A stretch of DNA of 64,000 bases from Riptortus pedestris (GCA_019009955.1 CM032228.1:95469001-95533000); one strand, 5' to 3'; counted from the stretch's first letter, positions 36,451 to 49,500 are shown. Notes: generated from the letters alone by a model not told the origin. Program-made: numbers and translations.

Positions 36451-37383
36451 TTAATATATATTTTAAATTAATTAACATGTAAGGATGAACAAAAACTTTT
36501 TTTAAATTGTCACGGAAATAATAAGTAGGTAAATTTATATTATAGTTTTCAAATCCCCTATTATAACTGTGCTACCAATTGCTTTAATAAGTGAAGGATT
36601 GTATCGTTTTGTCTTTATAGGATATCTGTGTTACCTATGTTTATTGAATCCGTCAGAAACGTGTAACAGCAGTGCACTGAAAGAAAATAATGCCCAGGAT
36701 AAATTTAACCTTCTGCCACAAAAGTGAAATAAGTCTACCAGTGACTGAAAAACTAAGCAGATTACCCAATAGCTGGAATGACACATATGGCGTCTTACAT
36801 ATTTCATTTCCCATCTCTTATCTTTATATTTTGTTCACATTAAAGAACATTACGTAGATAAATATTTACAATGTTAAGTATTAATATTAAGTTAGGCGAA
36901 CCTTACTAAATCAATTGAATTTGCCCGTGCGATTATTTAGTCCAAAACCCAAAGTTTTCCAAGTTTATAAAGACTGGACTCATTAACCTTAACACACATG
37001 ATTAACCCAATCCCCATGGCTTAATTTTTACTAAGATATTACATATCACAGATATATACTTTTAAAACAGCAGTTAACAACAAATGTCAAAAGATACAGA
37101 AAACAAACAAATATAGACTGAATTCACAACGACACAAGTTATTTTAAGCAGCAAAAAGAAGTAATTTAAAAACAGTAGTAAATTGGTCCGGAAATGAAAG
37201 TTTCCCACCCAATAGTCGTTACTATCATACACGAATAGGTAATCCTAAACTGTGCATTCATGGTAATGACCTTGTAAACGCTATAAATACTCTTGTGCCA
37301 AAGCGTCGGCAATGATGTGTGTCGCAACGTCGTGACGTCTATGTTTACATAGAGTATGTTTGATTACCTAGGCCTAAACTCAC
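36451..37383. other. intergenic, nothing recognised
   Basis: No supported feature. Confidence 0.45.
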
Positions 37384-37570
37384 ATGGGGCTTAGGTTAGT
37401 GAGTTAAGGCTTTGGTCATAATCTCAGTTAAACAAATCAGAGGTTGTAGGTTCAATTGGCGCCAGGTCAATATGAATTCGTTTAGTGAGAATTTATTAAG
37501 ATTAAATATTTATTAAGACAACCTAGATAAAAAAGGGTGGTAACCAGTTCATAAACTATCCCAATTACCT
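37384..37570 (+). repeat. tRNA-derived SINE, diverged
   Basis: 'atggggcttaggttagtgag', B-box-like 'taggttcaattgg', 'aaaaaagggtggtaacc', 'tcccaattacc'. Confidence 0.6.
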
Positions 37571-38981
37571 ACTTTGGTAGTACGGCATGTATTCTTCAAT
37601 GGCATTACAGAAGAATGCCTGAACAAAATTTTGTCGTATTTTTCTCCGAATACTATAACCGATGATACAATAAATTTATTTTCACGGGAAACTAGGTTTG
37701 TTTGATCCCATGAACGATAAGAATTTTTTAAATATTCTTCGAATAGGCTTTCCATACTTCATGCTTAATACAATAATATTGATGGCAAGAAATGGATTAT
37801 TTAGTGCTTCTGCTAATCCAATATTTATATTTTTACGGTAAACCATAAAATAATTCATTGCCATATAGTTCTTTTACGAATAACAGCTTTCCTAAACATA
37901 AATTTGACTAACACCTTATAGATCAGGAAAATGAATGATTGATGGCATCTTTCCTGCTCATGTTGTAGGGCATTTGTGTTATTGGTGAATATCAATATGG
38001 AATATGGATGATTTCATGTACCCAATCCTTATATTCCCACGGGAAAACATTTCTATGTCTACCCGAAAACGGCGAGTAACACGGCTAGTAATAATAGTAA
38101 TACCGTGTTTTGCTCCCTAAATTATTTACATCTGTTCAATAACATAACCACATATTTCATTAAATTCACACGAATTCCAGTTTTTAAAGTTTAAACTAAT
38201 GCCTAGCAATGTATTCAGTACGAAAATGATTTGCAGTGGCTCATAAAACAGACAATAAAGAAAGACCTACGATATGTTCGTTCATAGTTGTGTCGGAAAA
38301 ACTTATGAGGATTAGCGTGAAGTAGAAATTGATAGTAAACACATCCCTCCAATCTCATTTTTATATATAAAATCTACAAAGTCTCAAGAACGTTATATAT
38401 GTAGTAAATAATAATTGGTACATTAATTATTACTTTTCTGGGTGTTGCCAGCTGAAATAAAATTAAGTTTTACAAAACTTCAACAATCTAAATCTTTGAT
38501 GCTTAGAGTACCTCCATGAAAACATGCATAATTTTTCTCAGTTTGATTGTGGATTTAATCCGTAAGTACGCTTACACAACCAATGATATTTAAATGTTCA
38601 TGACTAAATGATTAGTTTTAATAATACTAAAAATAATTAAAATATTTACTCGAAAATAAAAAGTCCAATAACCCTTCACAGCGTAAAATTATAATAGCTA
38701 TATAATAGTTCTAGAAGGGCTTTCGTGTTTCAAAGATAAATGGTAGCTTATGGTTATAGAACAATCAACAAACTTCCGACTACATAAATATGGCAGCTAC
38801 CTGTTGCACTTCATTTGCTCTCACTGATTGAGAACCTTTCTCTTATCTAGTTCTTAGCTTAATCTAGCTGTTGATATATACACTACTTACACAGCAGAAG
38901 ATAAATCTCATATTGCATTACTGATTATATTACAGGTTATGTAAGTATTGTAAAGCTTCTTAACTAAATATAATTATTTAT
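37571..38981. other. intergenic, nothing recognised
   Basis: AT-rich, no motif in the short frames. Confidence 0.45.
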
Positions 38982-39135
38982 TAGAGGCTAAGGTTAACCA
39001 TGTGAGTTGAGTCATTTGGACCTGTGGGCTATAGAAATTTATTTAGTGACGAACAAGCCAAATAAAATTCTTAGTCCCAACCTAGTGAGAAAGATAGCCG
39101 TCCACTTAGTCATAGTCATAAAGTGAACTTAATAA
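38982..39135 (+). repeat. tRNA-derived SINE with B-box deletion
   Basis: 'agaggctaaggttaaccatg' head runs almost directly into the body 'aatttatttagtgacgaac' and 'gtcccaacctagtgag'; the segment that should hold the B box is missing. Confidence 0.55.
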
Positions 39136-39464
39136 ATATCACAAAAAATTATTTATTATTGATTATAAGACCAAAAGCTAATTGGACCTATTTGAGGCGT
39201 ACTAAATGTGTATAGAAACCATTGTGAAGTCTTTAATTGAATTGATTAAGTGCACGTGTCTATTTCTGAACCTTACCCTCTAATCAAATGTAACTAAGTA
39301 CATTAGACCAATAACTTAACGGATAATGCAGAAGATTTATAATTTCATTCTAGAACGAATTGTCGTTTATTAAAGGATAATGAGATCTTGATCTTTGAAA
39401 GCTAAGTACGTAGGTGACCAGAAGGTAATTAAAATAGTTACAATAATTGGATTTGCATTTCATT

Positions 39465-39690
39465 ATTAATTAATGTCTACTTTTTGCTACTGTGGCTTAT
39501 TGGGACAGGCTATCTACAGGTTACCATCCTTCGCTATCCAAAGTTAGAGTAAGGATTTTATTTAACAAGTTCGTATTGAATAAATTACTATTTGCCTAGG
39601 CGGGAATCAAACTCGACGCAATAGGCTTACCATGTGAGATTAAGGGTAACGTTTCAACTCACATCTCTAACCTGAACCTCTTGCCATTTA
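39465..39690 (-). repeat. tRNA-derived SINE
   Basis: Minus-strand: 'agaggttcaggttagagatg', B-box-like 'gagtttgattcccgcc', 'gataacctg'-type body inverted as 'ctatctacaggttaccatcc', tail of TAA units. Confidence 0.7.
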
Positions 39691-39809
39691 AAATTTTATA
39701 GATCAAATTATAGTCAGAATCACTGGAAAAGGAAAATGTAGGAAGGAGGTATTTAGTATCCTGAAACACTATCACATTATAGTGGTTTCATTGTATTCAA
39801 CAATGTAGA

Positions 39810-39950
39810 AATAAATTTAGTGACGAACTCATTAAATAAAATCCTTATTCTCACCCTGGCTAGATAGGGGGGGGGGGTAACCCGTAGATAACACATTCCA
39901 ATTAGCCTTAGTAGCCCAAAGTGGCCATTAATAAATTAATCAAAAGCGCC
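39810..39950 (+). repeat. SINE 3' half with G-run
   Basis: 'aaatttagtgacgaactcat', 'ctcaccctggctagatag', an expanded G-run (about 39868-39877), 'gtaacccgtagataacac', 'ggccattaataaattaat'. The tRNA head is absent. Confidence 0.65.
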
Positions 39951-41413
39951 AATGTAAACTAAAAAAGAAGTAAATAATAGAGGTTGGTCCACTGTGGGAA
40001 ATAGTGGTAGTGGTTAGTACTTGTCCCGAAAAATAGAATTTTACCTTTCTTGGACTGGATTTTTTTTAGTAATTTAACAACTGTTTGTTTCTATTTTGCT
40101 CAACAGATCACGTAGTTAGTTTTTCATAACCTTATCAATGACAATGTCTTCAGGTTTCTCGTTGCCCAAACAATGTAAACAAGGAAGAACTTTTCAAGGA
40201 GCAATAGAAAGCCGTGCACTTTTAAATTCGTTTTGCAGAGGTCGGCCTGGATGATCGATCAGTTCGATTCGAAGTACCTGTTGGTGGGGCCTCTTTGTTC
40301 AATACCTTAGATTTGGTTTTCTAGTAGCATCTGATATTCTAGAAAGGCGTAGGGCGAAGTAACTACTGGGACTAGATTAGTAGACATGAAGTAGCCCTAA
40401 AACATTTGGGGTTAATTTTGGACGAGAGTGGAGTCCCACATAAGATAGTAAAAACTTGTTTAATACAGGCATAATAAATGACATTGACGTTACATTCAGT
40501 TTTATTAAATAATACTACCTGCTCAGAGGAGCCTCAGCGCATTTTTGGGTCCAGTCTCTAGTCAAAAACATGGGCTAGAAATTCTCCCCTAAAAGCGGAT
40601 GTAATGGACTCTAGACGGCGGGGCTATAGAGTTAGTAGAATGAATTAAGTAAGGAACAAGGTAGTAAAGGAAAGACTGTAATGTTCCCAAAGAGTGTTCA
40701 ACAGGTAGTGGGAAAGGGAAAACACATTTTGTGCGGGCATTGCCAGTGAATGGAGTAAGACAGACGTTCCTTGCGGGTCTTGGAGTAGACGTGGGGAATA
40801 CTGGAAAAAGGTTTAAAATGAAGGTGAGCAGATAGAAAGCCAGTTATACAGGGAGCCCCTGATGACGTTATACAACCCTATTGGAAAGATCTAGTAAAGT
40901 AAGTTAGTTTAATTAGATTGAGGGGAAAGAGCATCAAAATGGAATGAAGTATTGAAAGTTTATATGCGATTTGTGATTAGGTGAGCCAATTCTGATTTGC
41001 GGAATGCACAGGCATACCATGCGTGACTCCCTCTCATTAATCATTACATGCCTTTGACAGCCAAAAGTTCGACAAATGTCAAAGTTCGTGAATGAAACTA
41101 ACCCACTGATAAGCAGGTATTTAAACTATGCAAATGTTGACCCACAATATTCGAAAGACCACCAATAAATTATAGTTAGAATAACGAATAGTAGATAGAA
41201 TTTTAAAATATTTTATGTTAAAAATATGATTAACTAGTGAACGGTTCTCTACAATGAACGGATACGGTAGGACATAGTAATAATGCATTGCTTGGAATAT
41301 GAAATATTCAAAATGTAAATTATTGGGAAAGGCTCAGTCACTACCACTTCTACTGTCATTGATATAAATAAGTATAGAAATAGGCTTCATCGGATTTATT
41401 AGTACATTTATAA

Positions 41414-41461
<48 letters not shown>

Positions 41462-41690
41462 TTATGTGTGAGTATTGTGAATTACATTTACAAAACTGTC
41501 ATAAAAAGTGTTTAAGTAGCTATGAGAACAATAGTTTACTTAGAATATCATTAGTCCACTGAAACATTGCTCTGGAATATATTTTTACATATCCCATTGA
41601 TACAAGTTTTATCATTTTTTTGTTTTTGTTGTTTACTAAAACTAAATAATAAAACAAAAATAATTTCTAAGAAGCTTTTTTTTTAATTTA
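39951..41690. other. intergenic; higher-GC block 40180-41000
   Basis: 40180-41000 has noticeably more G+C than its surroundings but stops in all frames and no motif I recognise. It may be an old retroelement or untranslated exon. (AT)n(GT)n lies at about 41417-41461. Confidence 0.35.
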
Positions 41691-41696
41691 CCGGTC

Positions 41697-41820
41697 AGGG
41701 CTCGAGGTAGTCACATGAGTGAAGGTGTAGGTCTTGAAGTACACAGTGAGCTTAGGCTTGTAGATTTGGTTCCTGCGATTGCAATTAATACAGTGGCAAC
41801 CCTATTAAACCTATTGGTTA
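41697..41820 (+). repeat. second SINE-like family, left arm of inverted pair
   Basis: Begins 'ggctcgaggtagtcacatga', then 'gtgaaggtgtagg', a B-box-like 'gatttggttcctgcg' and 'caattaatacagtggcaacc'. The same text recurs inverted at about 42002-42115. The A- and B-like boxes suggest a tRNA origin, but this is not the 5091-5324 family. Confidence 0.5.
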
Positions 41821-42001
41821 TAGTAGCATAAAGCAGACATTAAAAAAATTATGTAATAGATTCATTATCAATCCTAATTTACGCTATGCAAGAAGGGGCC
41901 TATGAATTCGTAGAAACTTGACTCGTTTCTACAGAATATACCTGACCGTAAATTATTTCTTAACTATTTGTAGCTTCAAAGATGCATGTATATGTGGACG
42001 G

Positions 42002-42115
42002 TTTAATAGGTTTGCCACTGTATTAATTGCCAACGCAGGATTCAAATCTGTAAGCCAATGCTCACTGAGTGCTTAAAGGCTACACCTTCACACATGTGAC
42101 TACCTCCAGAAACAT
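42002..42115 (-). repeat. second SINE-like family, right arm
   Basis: Minus-strand: 'ggaggtagtcacatgtgtga', 'aggtgtag', 'gcactcagtgagcattggct', 'gatttgaatcctgcgttgg', 'aattaatacagtggcaaacc'. Inverted relative to 41697-41820, about 180 bp apart. Its outer end is the sequence that becomes the minisatellite unit. Confidence 0.55.
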
Positions 42116-42965
42116 TTCTACCTGACATGACTACCTCACATGACATGACTACCTCGAGAAACATTTCTACCTGACATGATTACCTCACATGACATGACCC
42201 ACCTGACATGACTACCTCACATGACATGACCTGACATGACTACCTCGAGAAACATTTCTACCTGACATGATTACCTCACATGACATGACCCACCTGACAT
42301 GACTACCTCGAGAAACATTTCTACCTGACATGACTACCTCACATGACATGACCTGTCATGACTACGTTACATGACATGACCTGTCATGACTACCTCGAGA
42401 AACATTTCTACCTGACATGACTACCTCACATGACATGACCTGACATGACTACCTCGAGAAACATTTCTACCTGACATGACTACCTCACATGACATGACCT
42501 GACATGACTACCTCGAGAAACATTTCTACCTGACATGACTACCTCGAGAAACATTTCTACCTGACATGACTACCTCACATGACATGACCTGACATAACTA
42601 CCTCGAGAAACATTTCTACCTGACATGACTACCTCGAGAAACATTTCTACCTGACATGACTACCTCACATGACATGACCTGACATGACTACCTCACATGA
42701 CATGACCTGACATGACTACCTCACATGACATGACCTGACATGACTACCTCGAGAAACATTTCTACCTGACATGACTACCTCACATGACATGACCTGACAT
42801 GACTACCTCGAGAAACATTTCTACCTGACATGACTACCTCACATGACATGACCTGACATGACTACCTCACATGACATGACCTGACATGACTACCTCGAGA
42901 AACATTTCTACCTGGCATGACTACCTCACATGACATAACCTGACATGACTACCTCCAGAAACCTC
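42095..42965 (+). repeat. two-type mosaic minisatellite
   Basis: Two unit types share the first 16 bases CTGACATGACTACCTC. Type X (31 bp) continues GAGAAACATTTCTAC; type Y (28 bp) continues ACATGACATGAC. By eye there are about 12 X and about 16 Y units in irregular order, with few point changes. The first unit, 'gtgactacctccagaaacat', sits inside the SINE-like arm at 42002-42115, so the array probably grew from there. Confidence 0.95.
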
Positions 42966-42973
42966 GAGAAAAA

Positions 42974-43018
42974 ATTTTTTAATTAACCTGACAGGTGTAT
43001 CAGGTTAATTTAAAAAAT
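42974..43018. repeat. hairpin at array border
   Basis: AATTAACCTGA (42981-42991) pairs with TCAGGTTAATT (43000-43010) around an 8-nt loop; T-run and A-run flanks extend it by seven pairs after a one-base bulge. Confidence 0.75.
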
Positions 43019-43677
43019 CTGTCTATGTCATATTTCAACGTTTCTGATACACAGGATCAATAAAAGACTTTATCCTCTACAAGTATACTCATTAATTGGT
43101 TCCTATACCGCCCAGCATCTCAGGAGTTTTCGATACTATTGTCTTGCGAATAAAATCATCCGTAACAGAACGATGTATTGTACATTATTCTTAGTTGCGA
43201 AAATTGGCCGTTAATCTTATTAAATATTTTATAATTATTAGAGTATTTAAATGATAATAATACACTTTCCCCCGAAATATTTAAACATTTATTTAATAGA
43301 TTGAAGCATAACTTATATCTTGCAAAGACTTTTGAGTTATAACTTCAGTAATAAAAGTTTAATAAATTCTAAGCAGTAACGCATAATATTCCACTAAATA
43401 TGAGAAATACAGCATCTAAATTATTATTTTTTATTTGGATACTTTTAAACAGAATATAATTAATGTCTCAATTTAAAATTCAGTCTATGGACATTTTAAC
43501 AAATTATAAATAATATAAATCTTATAAGATTCTACCTCGCTTTAGACATATTTATTCTCTGATATAAAAGAAAAAACAGTTATAAATTGATGTATCAAGT
43601 TGAAATAATTAAAAATAACTCAAAGAAAGTTGATATTGCTCAATCATGCAATGCAGTACTTTTTATTTTTCTTTCAG
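43019..43677. other. no feature recognised
   Basis: AT-rich; a pyrimidine tract 'tttttatttttctttcag' ends at 43677 and serves as the proposed splice acceptor of the next exon. Confidence 0.45.
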
Positions 43678-43799
43678 ACGTTCTTTCTGTGAGTGTATTA
43701 CCGCAAGCAAATCCTACGGACATGCCCCTATCTTCAAGAGATTTAGTGCACAAAGGAGACAAAATGAGGCCCTATGTACAGAAATTGAATTCAATAAAG
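43678..43799 (+). CDS. probable internal exon of the large gene
   Basis: A strong acceptor ('tttttctttcag', ending 43677) and a donor GTAAAT (from 43800) bracket 122 bases. Read with one base carried in from an upstream exon, it gives 'DVLSVSVLPQANPTDMPLSS', then a charged stretch ending 'KLNSIK'. It ends in phase 0, and the big open frame begins in phase 0 after an acceptor at 46544, so the two join without a shift. The intron between them (2,745 bp) holds a PLE and a B-type fragment. The exon carrying the start codon was not found; the hydrophobic beginning could be the end of a signal peptide, but that is guesswork. Confidence 0.45.
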
Positions 43800-44000
43800 G
43801 TAAATACAGGAATATTTGTGCGAATTAAAATTAGGAATATTATACGAATACAATATGAAAAGCAGGAGGATTGTAAAAGATATGCAAATCCATATACTTT
43901 TTAAATAGGACTGATGTGGAAATTATTTGTTATTTTGGTCCAATAAACTGAGGTTAATCAGAATCACTTTTGTGGCTCCTCACAATTTATTTTTACAAAC

Positions 44001-44039
44001 GCATAGTGCTTTCGGGAGTTACATTCCCATCCTCAGAGC
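44001..44039 (-). ncRNA. hammerhead-like motif in PLE copy 3
   Basis: Minus strand: GCT (44039-44037), CTGAGGA (44036-44030), extra T, GGGA/TCCC stem, GAAA (44013-44010), AGCACT, A44004, then TGC. Same plan as 541-579, but the closing triplet is TGC instead of AGC, leaving a T-T mismatch next to the putative cleavage site. Probably a worn copy. Confidence 0.35.
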
Positions 44040-44213
44040 TACAAACAATAAAGCACCATAATTAAAGAGTCAAATAATTTTTTTTTAAATGTACACAATT
44101 GGTCATATAACAAAACAGTCAAAAAAAACTTTAAAATATACAACAATAATATATATCAATAACAACATATTTATAGTTAAAATATAATAAATTAATAATG
44201 ACTTACTTTCAAT

Positions 44214-44920
44214 CTAAATCTTAAATTGGCATAAAACAAACAAAACTGCCGCCAGAGCGTAGGGAGTGCCTATAAAGAAGCTACTGACTGGGCTGAACTC
44301 TGCTGATGCACTAAGGCCGAGGGGATCCATCCTTGCCGCTAGGGAGGGGGCAAGGGCAAGTCTGGACATGAGAGAAGCGTTTGTGTCCGGCTGCACATTT
44401 ACATTTATTTTATTCTTGGCTTTCTCCAGTTTTATCTCAATACCCCTCTACCATGTCCATCAAATAACTCGTACATCGCTGTCACGTAATTTTATCTGGT
44501 GGTTTCCATCTTGGTGATTGTGCTCCCTACAGTGGGAATAAAACTCTGAGCCTGCTCTCATGTGTTCCTTAGCCCTGATACGTAACTTCCTCTCTGTCCT
44601 CACACTTCATCGTGTATAGCCCTGATTTGTCTCCTAGAGGAGTAGCATTTTTTATTTTAGACACAAAATTCTGAAGTAATGCGGGGGCATTGGAAAGGGG
44701 GTTCTGGAGACTGTTTTAATGCCTTGCCTATTTAGTTTTCTGCCCAGGATCTCTGATAGTCTACCTAAATATGACAATATTCCCCATTCCCCAGGATTTA
44801 GCCTCTTCCCCACCACTCTCAAAAGTCTCTATCAGCAATGTTTTACCAAATCTTCTGTCATATATCTTCCTGATGAAACCCTGACTGAGGCCATTCCGTT
44901 CTCCGAAGTAACTTTTGTAT
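44214..44920 (-). pseudogene. PLE GIY-YIG coding remnant
   Basis: Minus-strand text near 44650-44580 gives 'KSGLYTMKCEDREEV', the G-(L)-Y start of a PLE GIY-YIG domain. A following frame gives an 'RAKEHMRAGS'-like stretch with the expected Arg and His, then a region rich in His/Gln. The last part, 44396-44214, stays open for 60 codons ('SLMSRLALAPSLAARMDPLG') to the stop. Several frameshifts and stops; no reverse transcriptase is present. Confidence 0.6.
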
Positions 44921-44956
44921 ATAAGTACATTTGTAGGCAAAAAAATGTTCAGTAAA

Positions 44957-45149
44957 TATAGTTCTATACAATTTTTTGATCAGACGTAGATTAATGGAAA
45001 TATTTCAAACAATAGGAATCCCCCCCCCTCTGGGCTGGCTCGATTTTAGTCATTAACGAACTTCATTTTTAGTTTTACATAAAACGTTTAAATATCGAGT
45101 TCGGTCAACGATTAAATTAAAATTTCATTTCAACGCTAGAGCTTTAACA

Positions 45150-45205
<56 letters not shown>
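44957..45205 (-). repeat. B segment with (AT)n, minus strand
   Basis: 'tctatacaattttttgatca', a C-run, 'ttttagtcattaacgaactt', 'gctagagctttaacagacat', then (AT)n 45154-45205. Segment A is absent; a short (AC)n follows. Confidence 0.65.
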
Positions 45206-45209
<4 letters not shown>

Positions 45210-46544
45210 AGGATATACACACACACATATATAAAAACACACACACACACACACACACAGACACAAAAAAAAGCATATCCAACCGGATCAAATGCTTTTC
45301 TTGCCTAAATGGATGATTTAATAAAGAAAAGTCAGATTAATAAGTTGTAGGTCTCGATCTCTAGACTCACTTTAGAGCATTATTTTTCAACTATTGGTCT
45401 ACTTTACGATAGTGCTCCTAGAATTCAGTTTATTCATTCAAAAGTCGCCTTGATTAAAGTCACATCTTTGTGTAAAAACGTGCTATTTCCGGAGTCAGAA
45501 TAGTTAAATTTAATCCCTATAGAACGCATTGGATACTCTTGAGGCCCTCTATCATATCTTGATATTTTACCACTATTTCGTTACATTATTGTAAGTAATA
45601 CTTGAAGCAATCATAATATCAAATAATGGTTATATACTATGTATGGCAGATGCACAAAATATACTACCCTTCCACCAGAGTAATGTGTAAAGGAAAACAT
45701 AAATAAAATAATTTGTGTATGCGAGTTTTGATTGTACATACTCAACCCCTATGCGGGGAATTTTTTCATATATACAAATGTATGTTTCTGCAACATACAT
45801 TACTACCGTTATACATATTTATTATTGATTTTTACGAGGGACATCAAATGCTCCTATAGATATTCCGGGTTTAATATCTATTTATTTTTTGTTCTCTTCG
45901 TTACTTCCACTGAATATAATTTAAAATTGGCATATTAATTTCAGAAACCATAAGCCCTTCTGCCTTTATGGTAGGTCTAGAAGTTAATTTTTCTTTGTTT
46001 ATTCTCAACAAACTCTCCAGCAGCCACAGCTGATGACCCCCTGAAGCTTAATAATTAAGCCAGAGGCAGCCGCTATGAAGCTATCAGAGACTACCACAAC
46101 AGTTTAGACTTTAGACAAAGTTCTTCCTTCAATTTGACAGTTATCCTCCTTCCAACAGCTTTAGCCCGTCCACACTGTACAGTCATACGGAAGAGTCACT
46201 GAAGTCAGTGATTGATGCATATTGACACTATTCTCTTGCCAATTGTTCTATATTTCTAATATTGAATTTTGAGTGTGATTTGAAACTAAGTCTTACACAG
46301 TTGTACGGGTATTATACTCTCCAACTCCATTAATGTTAGGCCTTCAGGATCTTAGCGATCGAAGAAGAAAAGTGACATGCCTCCATAATTATTAATTTGC
46401 TTTTTAATAGGCTACTTTTGTAGAGCTGACCTCCCTTCCATATTCACCAAGCCTAGATAGAAGGTAATCATAATTTTAAAATGGAAAAAAATATTTATAA
46501 GATTGGTTGGGATAATTGGAATAGTTATTTTTTTTTAATTCTAG
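45206..46544. other. proposed intron, nothing else recognised
   Basis: Short frames without motifs. It ends in a T-rich tract and 'attctag' (46544), the favoured acceptor. A second AG, 18 bp downstream (46561-46562), keeps the same phase. Confidence 0.45.
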
Positions 46545-49500
46545 GCTTGTTTTATGTTACAGTTATTGCCTTCAGAGTATAAAACAGTCTCTTCAAGTGG
46601 AGCTGATTTATTAGTAGAAAACGAGCGAATTCATATCCCTCTCAACAGAAATGGACTAGACCAAGTTAAAAAAATCCATTTAGACAAAGACAAATTAAAG
46701 CGATACCTTGATATTTTAGAATTGGAATCCGCAACTAAACCAATAACCATTCAACTGGATGAATCAAAAGTAATGGACTACCTGAAAATGCTAAATGACA
46801 TGAGTCGGTATCCAGAGAATTTAGTTTACAAATCAAGAATAAAATCAATGAAAGTATCTTCACCTATTATGGCACTAACTGATAAAGAAAAGATGTTGAA
46901 TGAGATCAGTCGAGATGTCCATTTTATTGAAGGAAACGAAACACCACTTGTGCTTAACAGATTTGGACCAAGAGTAGAGGGTTTAAAAGGTAAGGGGAAC
47001 AAAATGCCCCTGAAAGAGTTCTACAATGAAGGAAAAAACAATGTAGAAAGAAGCGTGCTTTGTGCTGGTGACATCGATGATAAAGCATATATCCAAATGG
47101 AAAACGATGATGGAGAGATCGTCAATGACAGGCCACTATACAAAGGAGAAATCGTCAATGTCGGACTACTTTCCAACGAAAACTATGAGGACATGCAGGC
47201 AAGCATTGATGGAGAAGAAGAGAAGAAGGAGGAAATCATGGGGAACTATTTCATTGGGAATGATAATCAAGTCGTCAGCTCACCACTTAAAGAGGGTGTT
47301 TCTCTATTAACAGAAAACAATGCGGCAAAGGCGTCTGGGATAGGATCACAAAAATCAAACGCTCAAAATACATTTAGCTCAAGGGAAGAAAATGAACGAT
47401 ACAAAGCTAAGATGAATATCGAAGGTAAAATAGACGAAACGAATATTGATAAAGCAAGCAACAGTAACACGAAGTTCAATAAAATAAGAGAAACCGGTTC
47501 ATGTGTTACCAACAATTCATTTTACCTGGACAATATTGACGAAGCAAATAAAGGGAGTAAAATACTTCCCTTTAGCACAGAAGGTAAATCAAAACTTCAA
47601 CCCACCAATTTGACATTCCAAGTACAAGAATCATCTCAAACGGGTGAACGGATCAAGAAAGCTGAAATTCAAGACCAAGATATTCAGGATAAAACAAATA
47701 TTGGCCAATTATTAACAAGTTACAATAATAATAAAAATCTACAAACGCCCTCCGGTTTGGAAAGTTATGCTGCCCTCAACGAAAACAAAGCAATAAATGA
47801 AATTAATGAGAGCCAACCAACTACTAAAATCATTAACAAAGGAACTGACGACTTATCCTCAAAAATATCTTCACCTGAAATCCTCTCACAGCAAAAAACT
47901 ACTATAAATTCGGATAGCGCCATGAAAGAACAAATTCAAAAATTGGATAACCAACAACTCCCAGCAAACTATAAAAATAATGAATTAAGAACCGAATCAT
48001 CTGAAGAAAACTTAATGAAGTCCAATACTACCGGGCCTAAATTAATAAGTGAAAAGTCCTTTATGAGTAACAATGATTCAAGTAATTTAAAATCTAGTAA
48101 CAAAACTGATTTTTCATTTGGGTTTATAAGAAACGGAGCTTATGAACCTATCATGAATCAAAATTCATCAATCGCTGCTTCAACTGTGAATAACATGCAA
48201 TTTCAGAAAATAATGAACAATTTGAAAATTAAAGAAACCCCTAAATTACTGCGAAGTAACTTTAATTCTACAAACATTGATTCAAATCAGAATCTTTCCA
48301 ATGCAAATGATTTTGTAGCAGGTAGTAATCTTAGTCGAGTTGAGATACATCTATTTGAATCTTCTACAGCTGCCTTATGTTCTTCTAATATAAAACCTAT
48401 TCAATTATTTCATTCTAGTGCTGTAAAAGATCCAAAAAATATTTTCTACAGTGTAACTACCTCAAAGTATAATCCCAGTCCATCCGATAAATATAACTGG
48501 AAAGGGACTACAGAAAAACCACCACATGAACTTATTTCTATGGAAATTACTGGAAATAGTAATAAGTATAAGAATACAGAAAAAGAAAAAGAGAAAGTAT
48601 TTACTTTGCATACAAAAATAGCAAGCAGTTATCATGTGAGTCCCATTGATTCAAATTCAAAAAGTAAAAGTTCAGAAGATACAAAGAGTTCAGAAGATGT
48701 AAATCAAGGAAATCAATTGAAAAAAATTGCCTCAACTGAAAATGACCAAGCCCTTTCAAAAAAAGCATCAAATTCATTAAATAGCCCTGAAGATATGCCT
48801 ATTTCACCCCACAGTGCACTTCAAAATTCTCTTTGGCCAGAGATTAAAGACAATTCTGGTAATAAGAACCTTTCCTCGCTGAATGAATTAAAACCTACCA
48901 ATGAATATCCGACGAAGTCTCTAATTAGTTCTTTTTCAAATCACGTCTCAAAAGCCCTTAATGAAAAAGCAACAGGTGATAGTCAATTCGGCTTGGAAGG
49001 AAGTATTCCGGTGAAAAGCAATAACACAGAATCTTCGAAAATGGTAGTCCACAATGAGTTTAATAATAATCTCGCAGGGATAAAACATCAAGAAGAGATC
49101 ACTCTTAGAAACGTGCATGGTAATTTAGTTACACGTAAAGATGAAGAATTAGTTTGTCATAACGTAATCTCTGCAACAGAGAAATCAGAATTGCAATATA
49201 GGTCCTCTAATGAAAATACCAATCAGTTACCAAAAGAAAAAAAAATCTCTATTGTTGGTAACGAGAAAGCAAGTCTAAATCTAATAGATCAGCAACGTTC
49301 ACCAAAAACTAATGTTACAAGTGAAAATATTGAGCTAGTAACAATACCAATTGACGACAATCATTCTAATATTGAAAACAATCCTGATTTATTTCTTCCA
49401 AACAGATTCATTTCTTTCACGGGAATAAATACAACTTGTTCCAACCTAAATCCCGTTTTATTTGAATACTCTCAACCAAACAATATTACCAATATGCCCC

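Larger units (their letters stand above)
43962..44930 (-). mobile_element. Penelope-like element, 3' part (copy 3)
   Basis: On the minus strand it runs from a decayed linker region (about 44930) through a broken GIY-YIG domain to the non-coding 3' end (44210-43962) with a hammerhead-like hairpin and the end 'ttgtgaggagccacaaaag'. The last 250 bp are homologous to 350-627. It lies in the proposed intron of the large gene, in antisense orientation. Confidence 0.7.

Noticed and set aside
42095..42965. CRISPR-like direct repeats
   Set aside because: Units are contiguous with no unique spacers, and the window is eukaryotic; it is a minisatellite.
43587..43904. Unspliced 105-codon frame starting upstream of 43678
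   Set aside because: It crosses a strong acceptor and donor; the exon interpretation explains the matching phase with the large ORF better.
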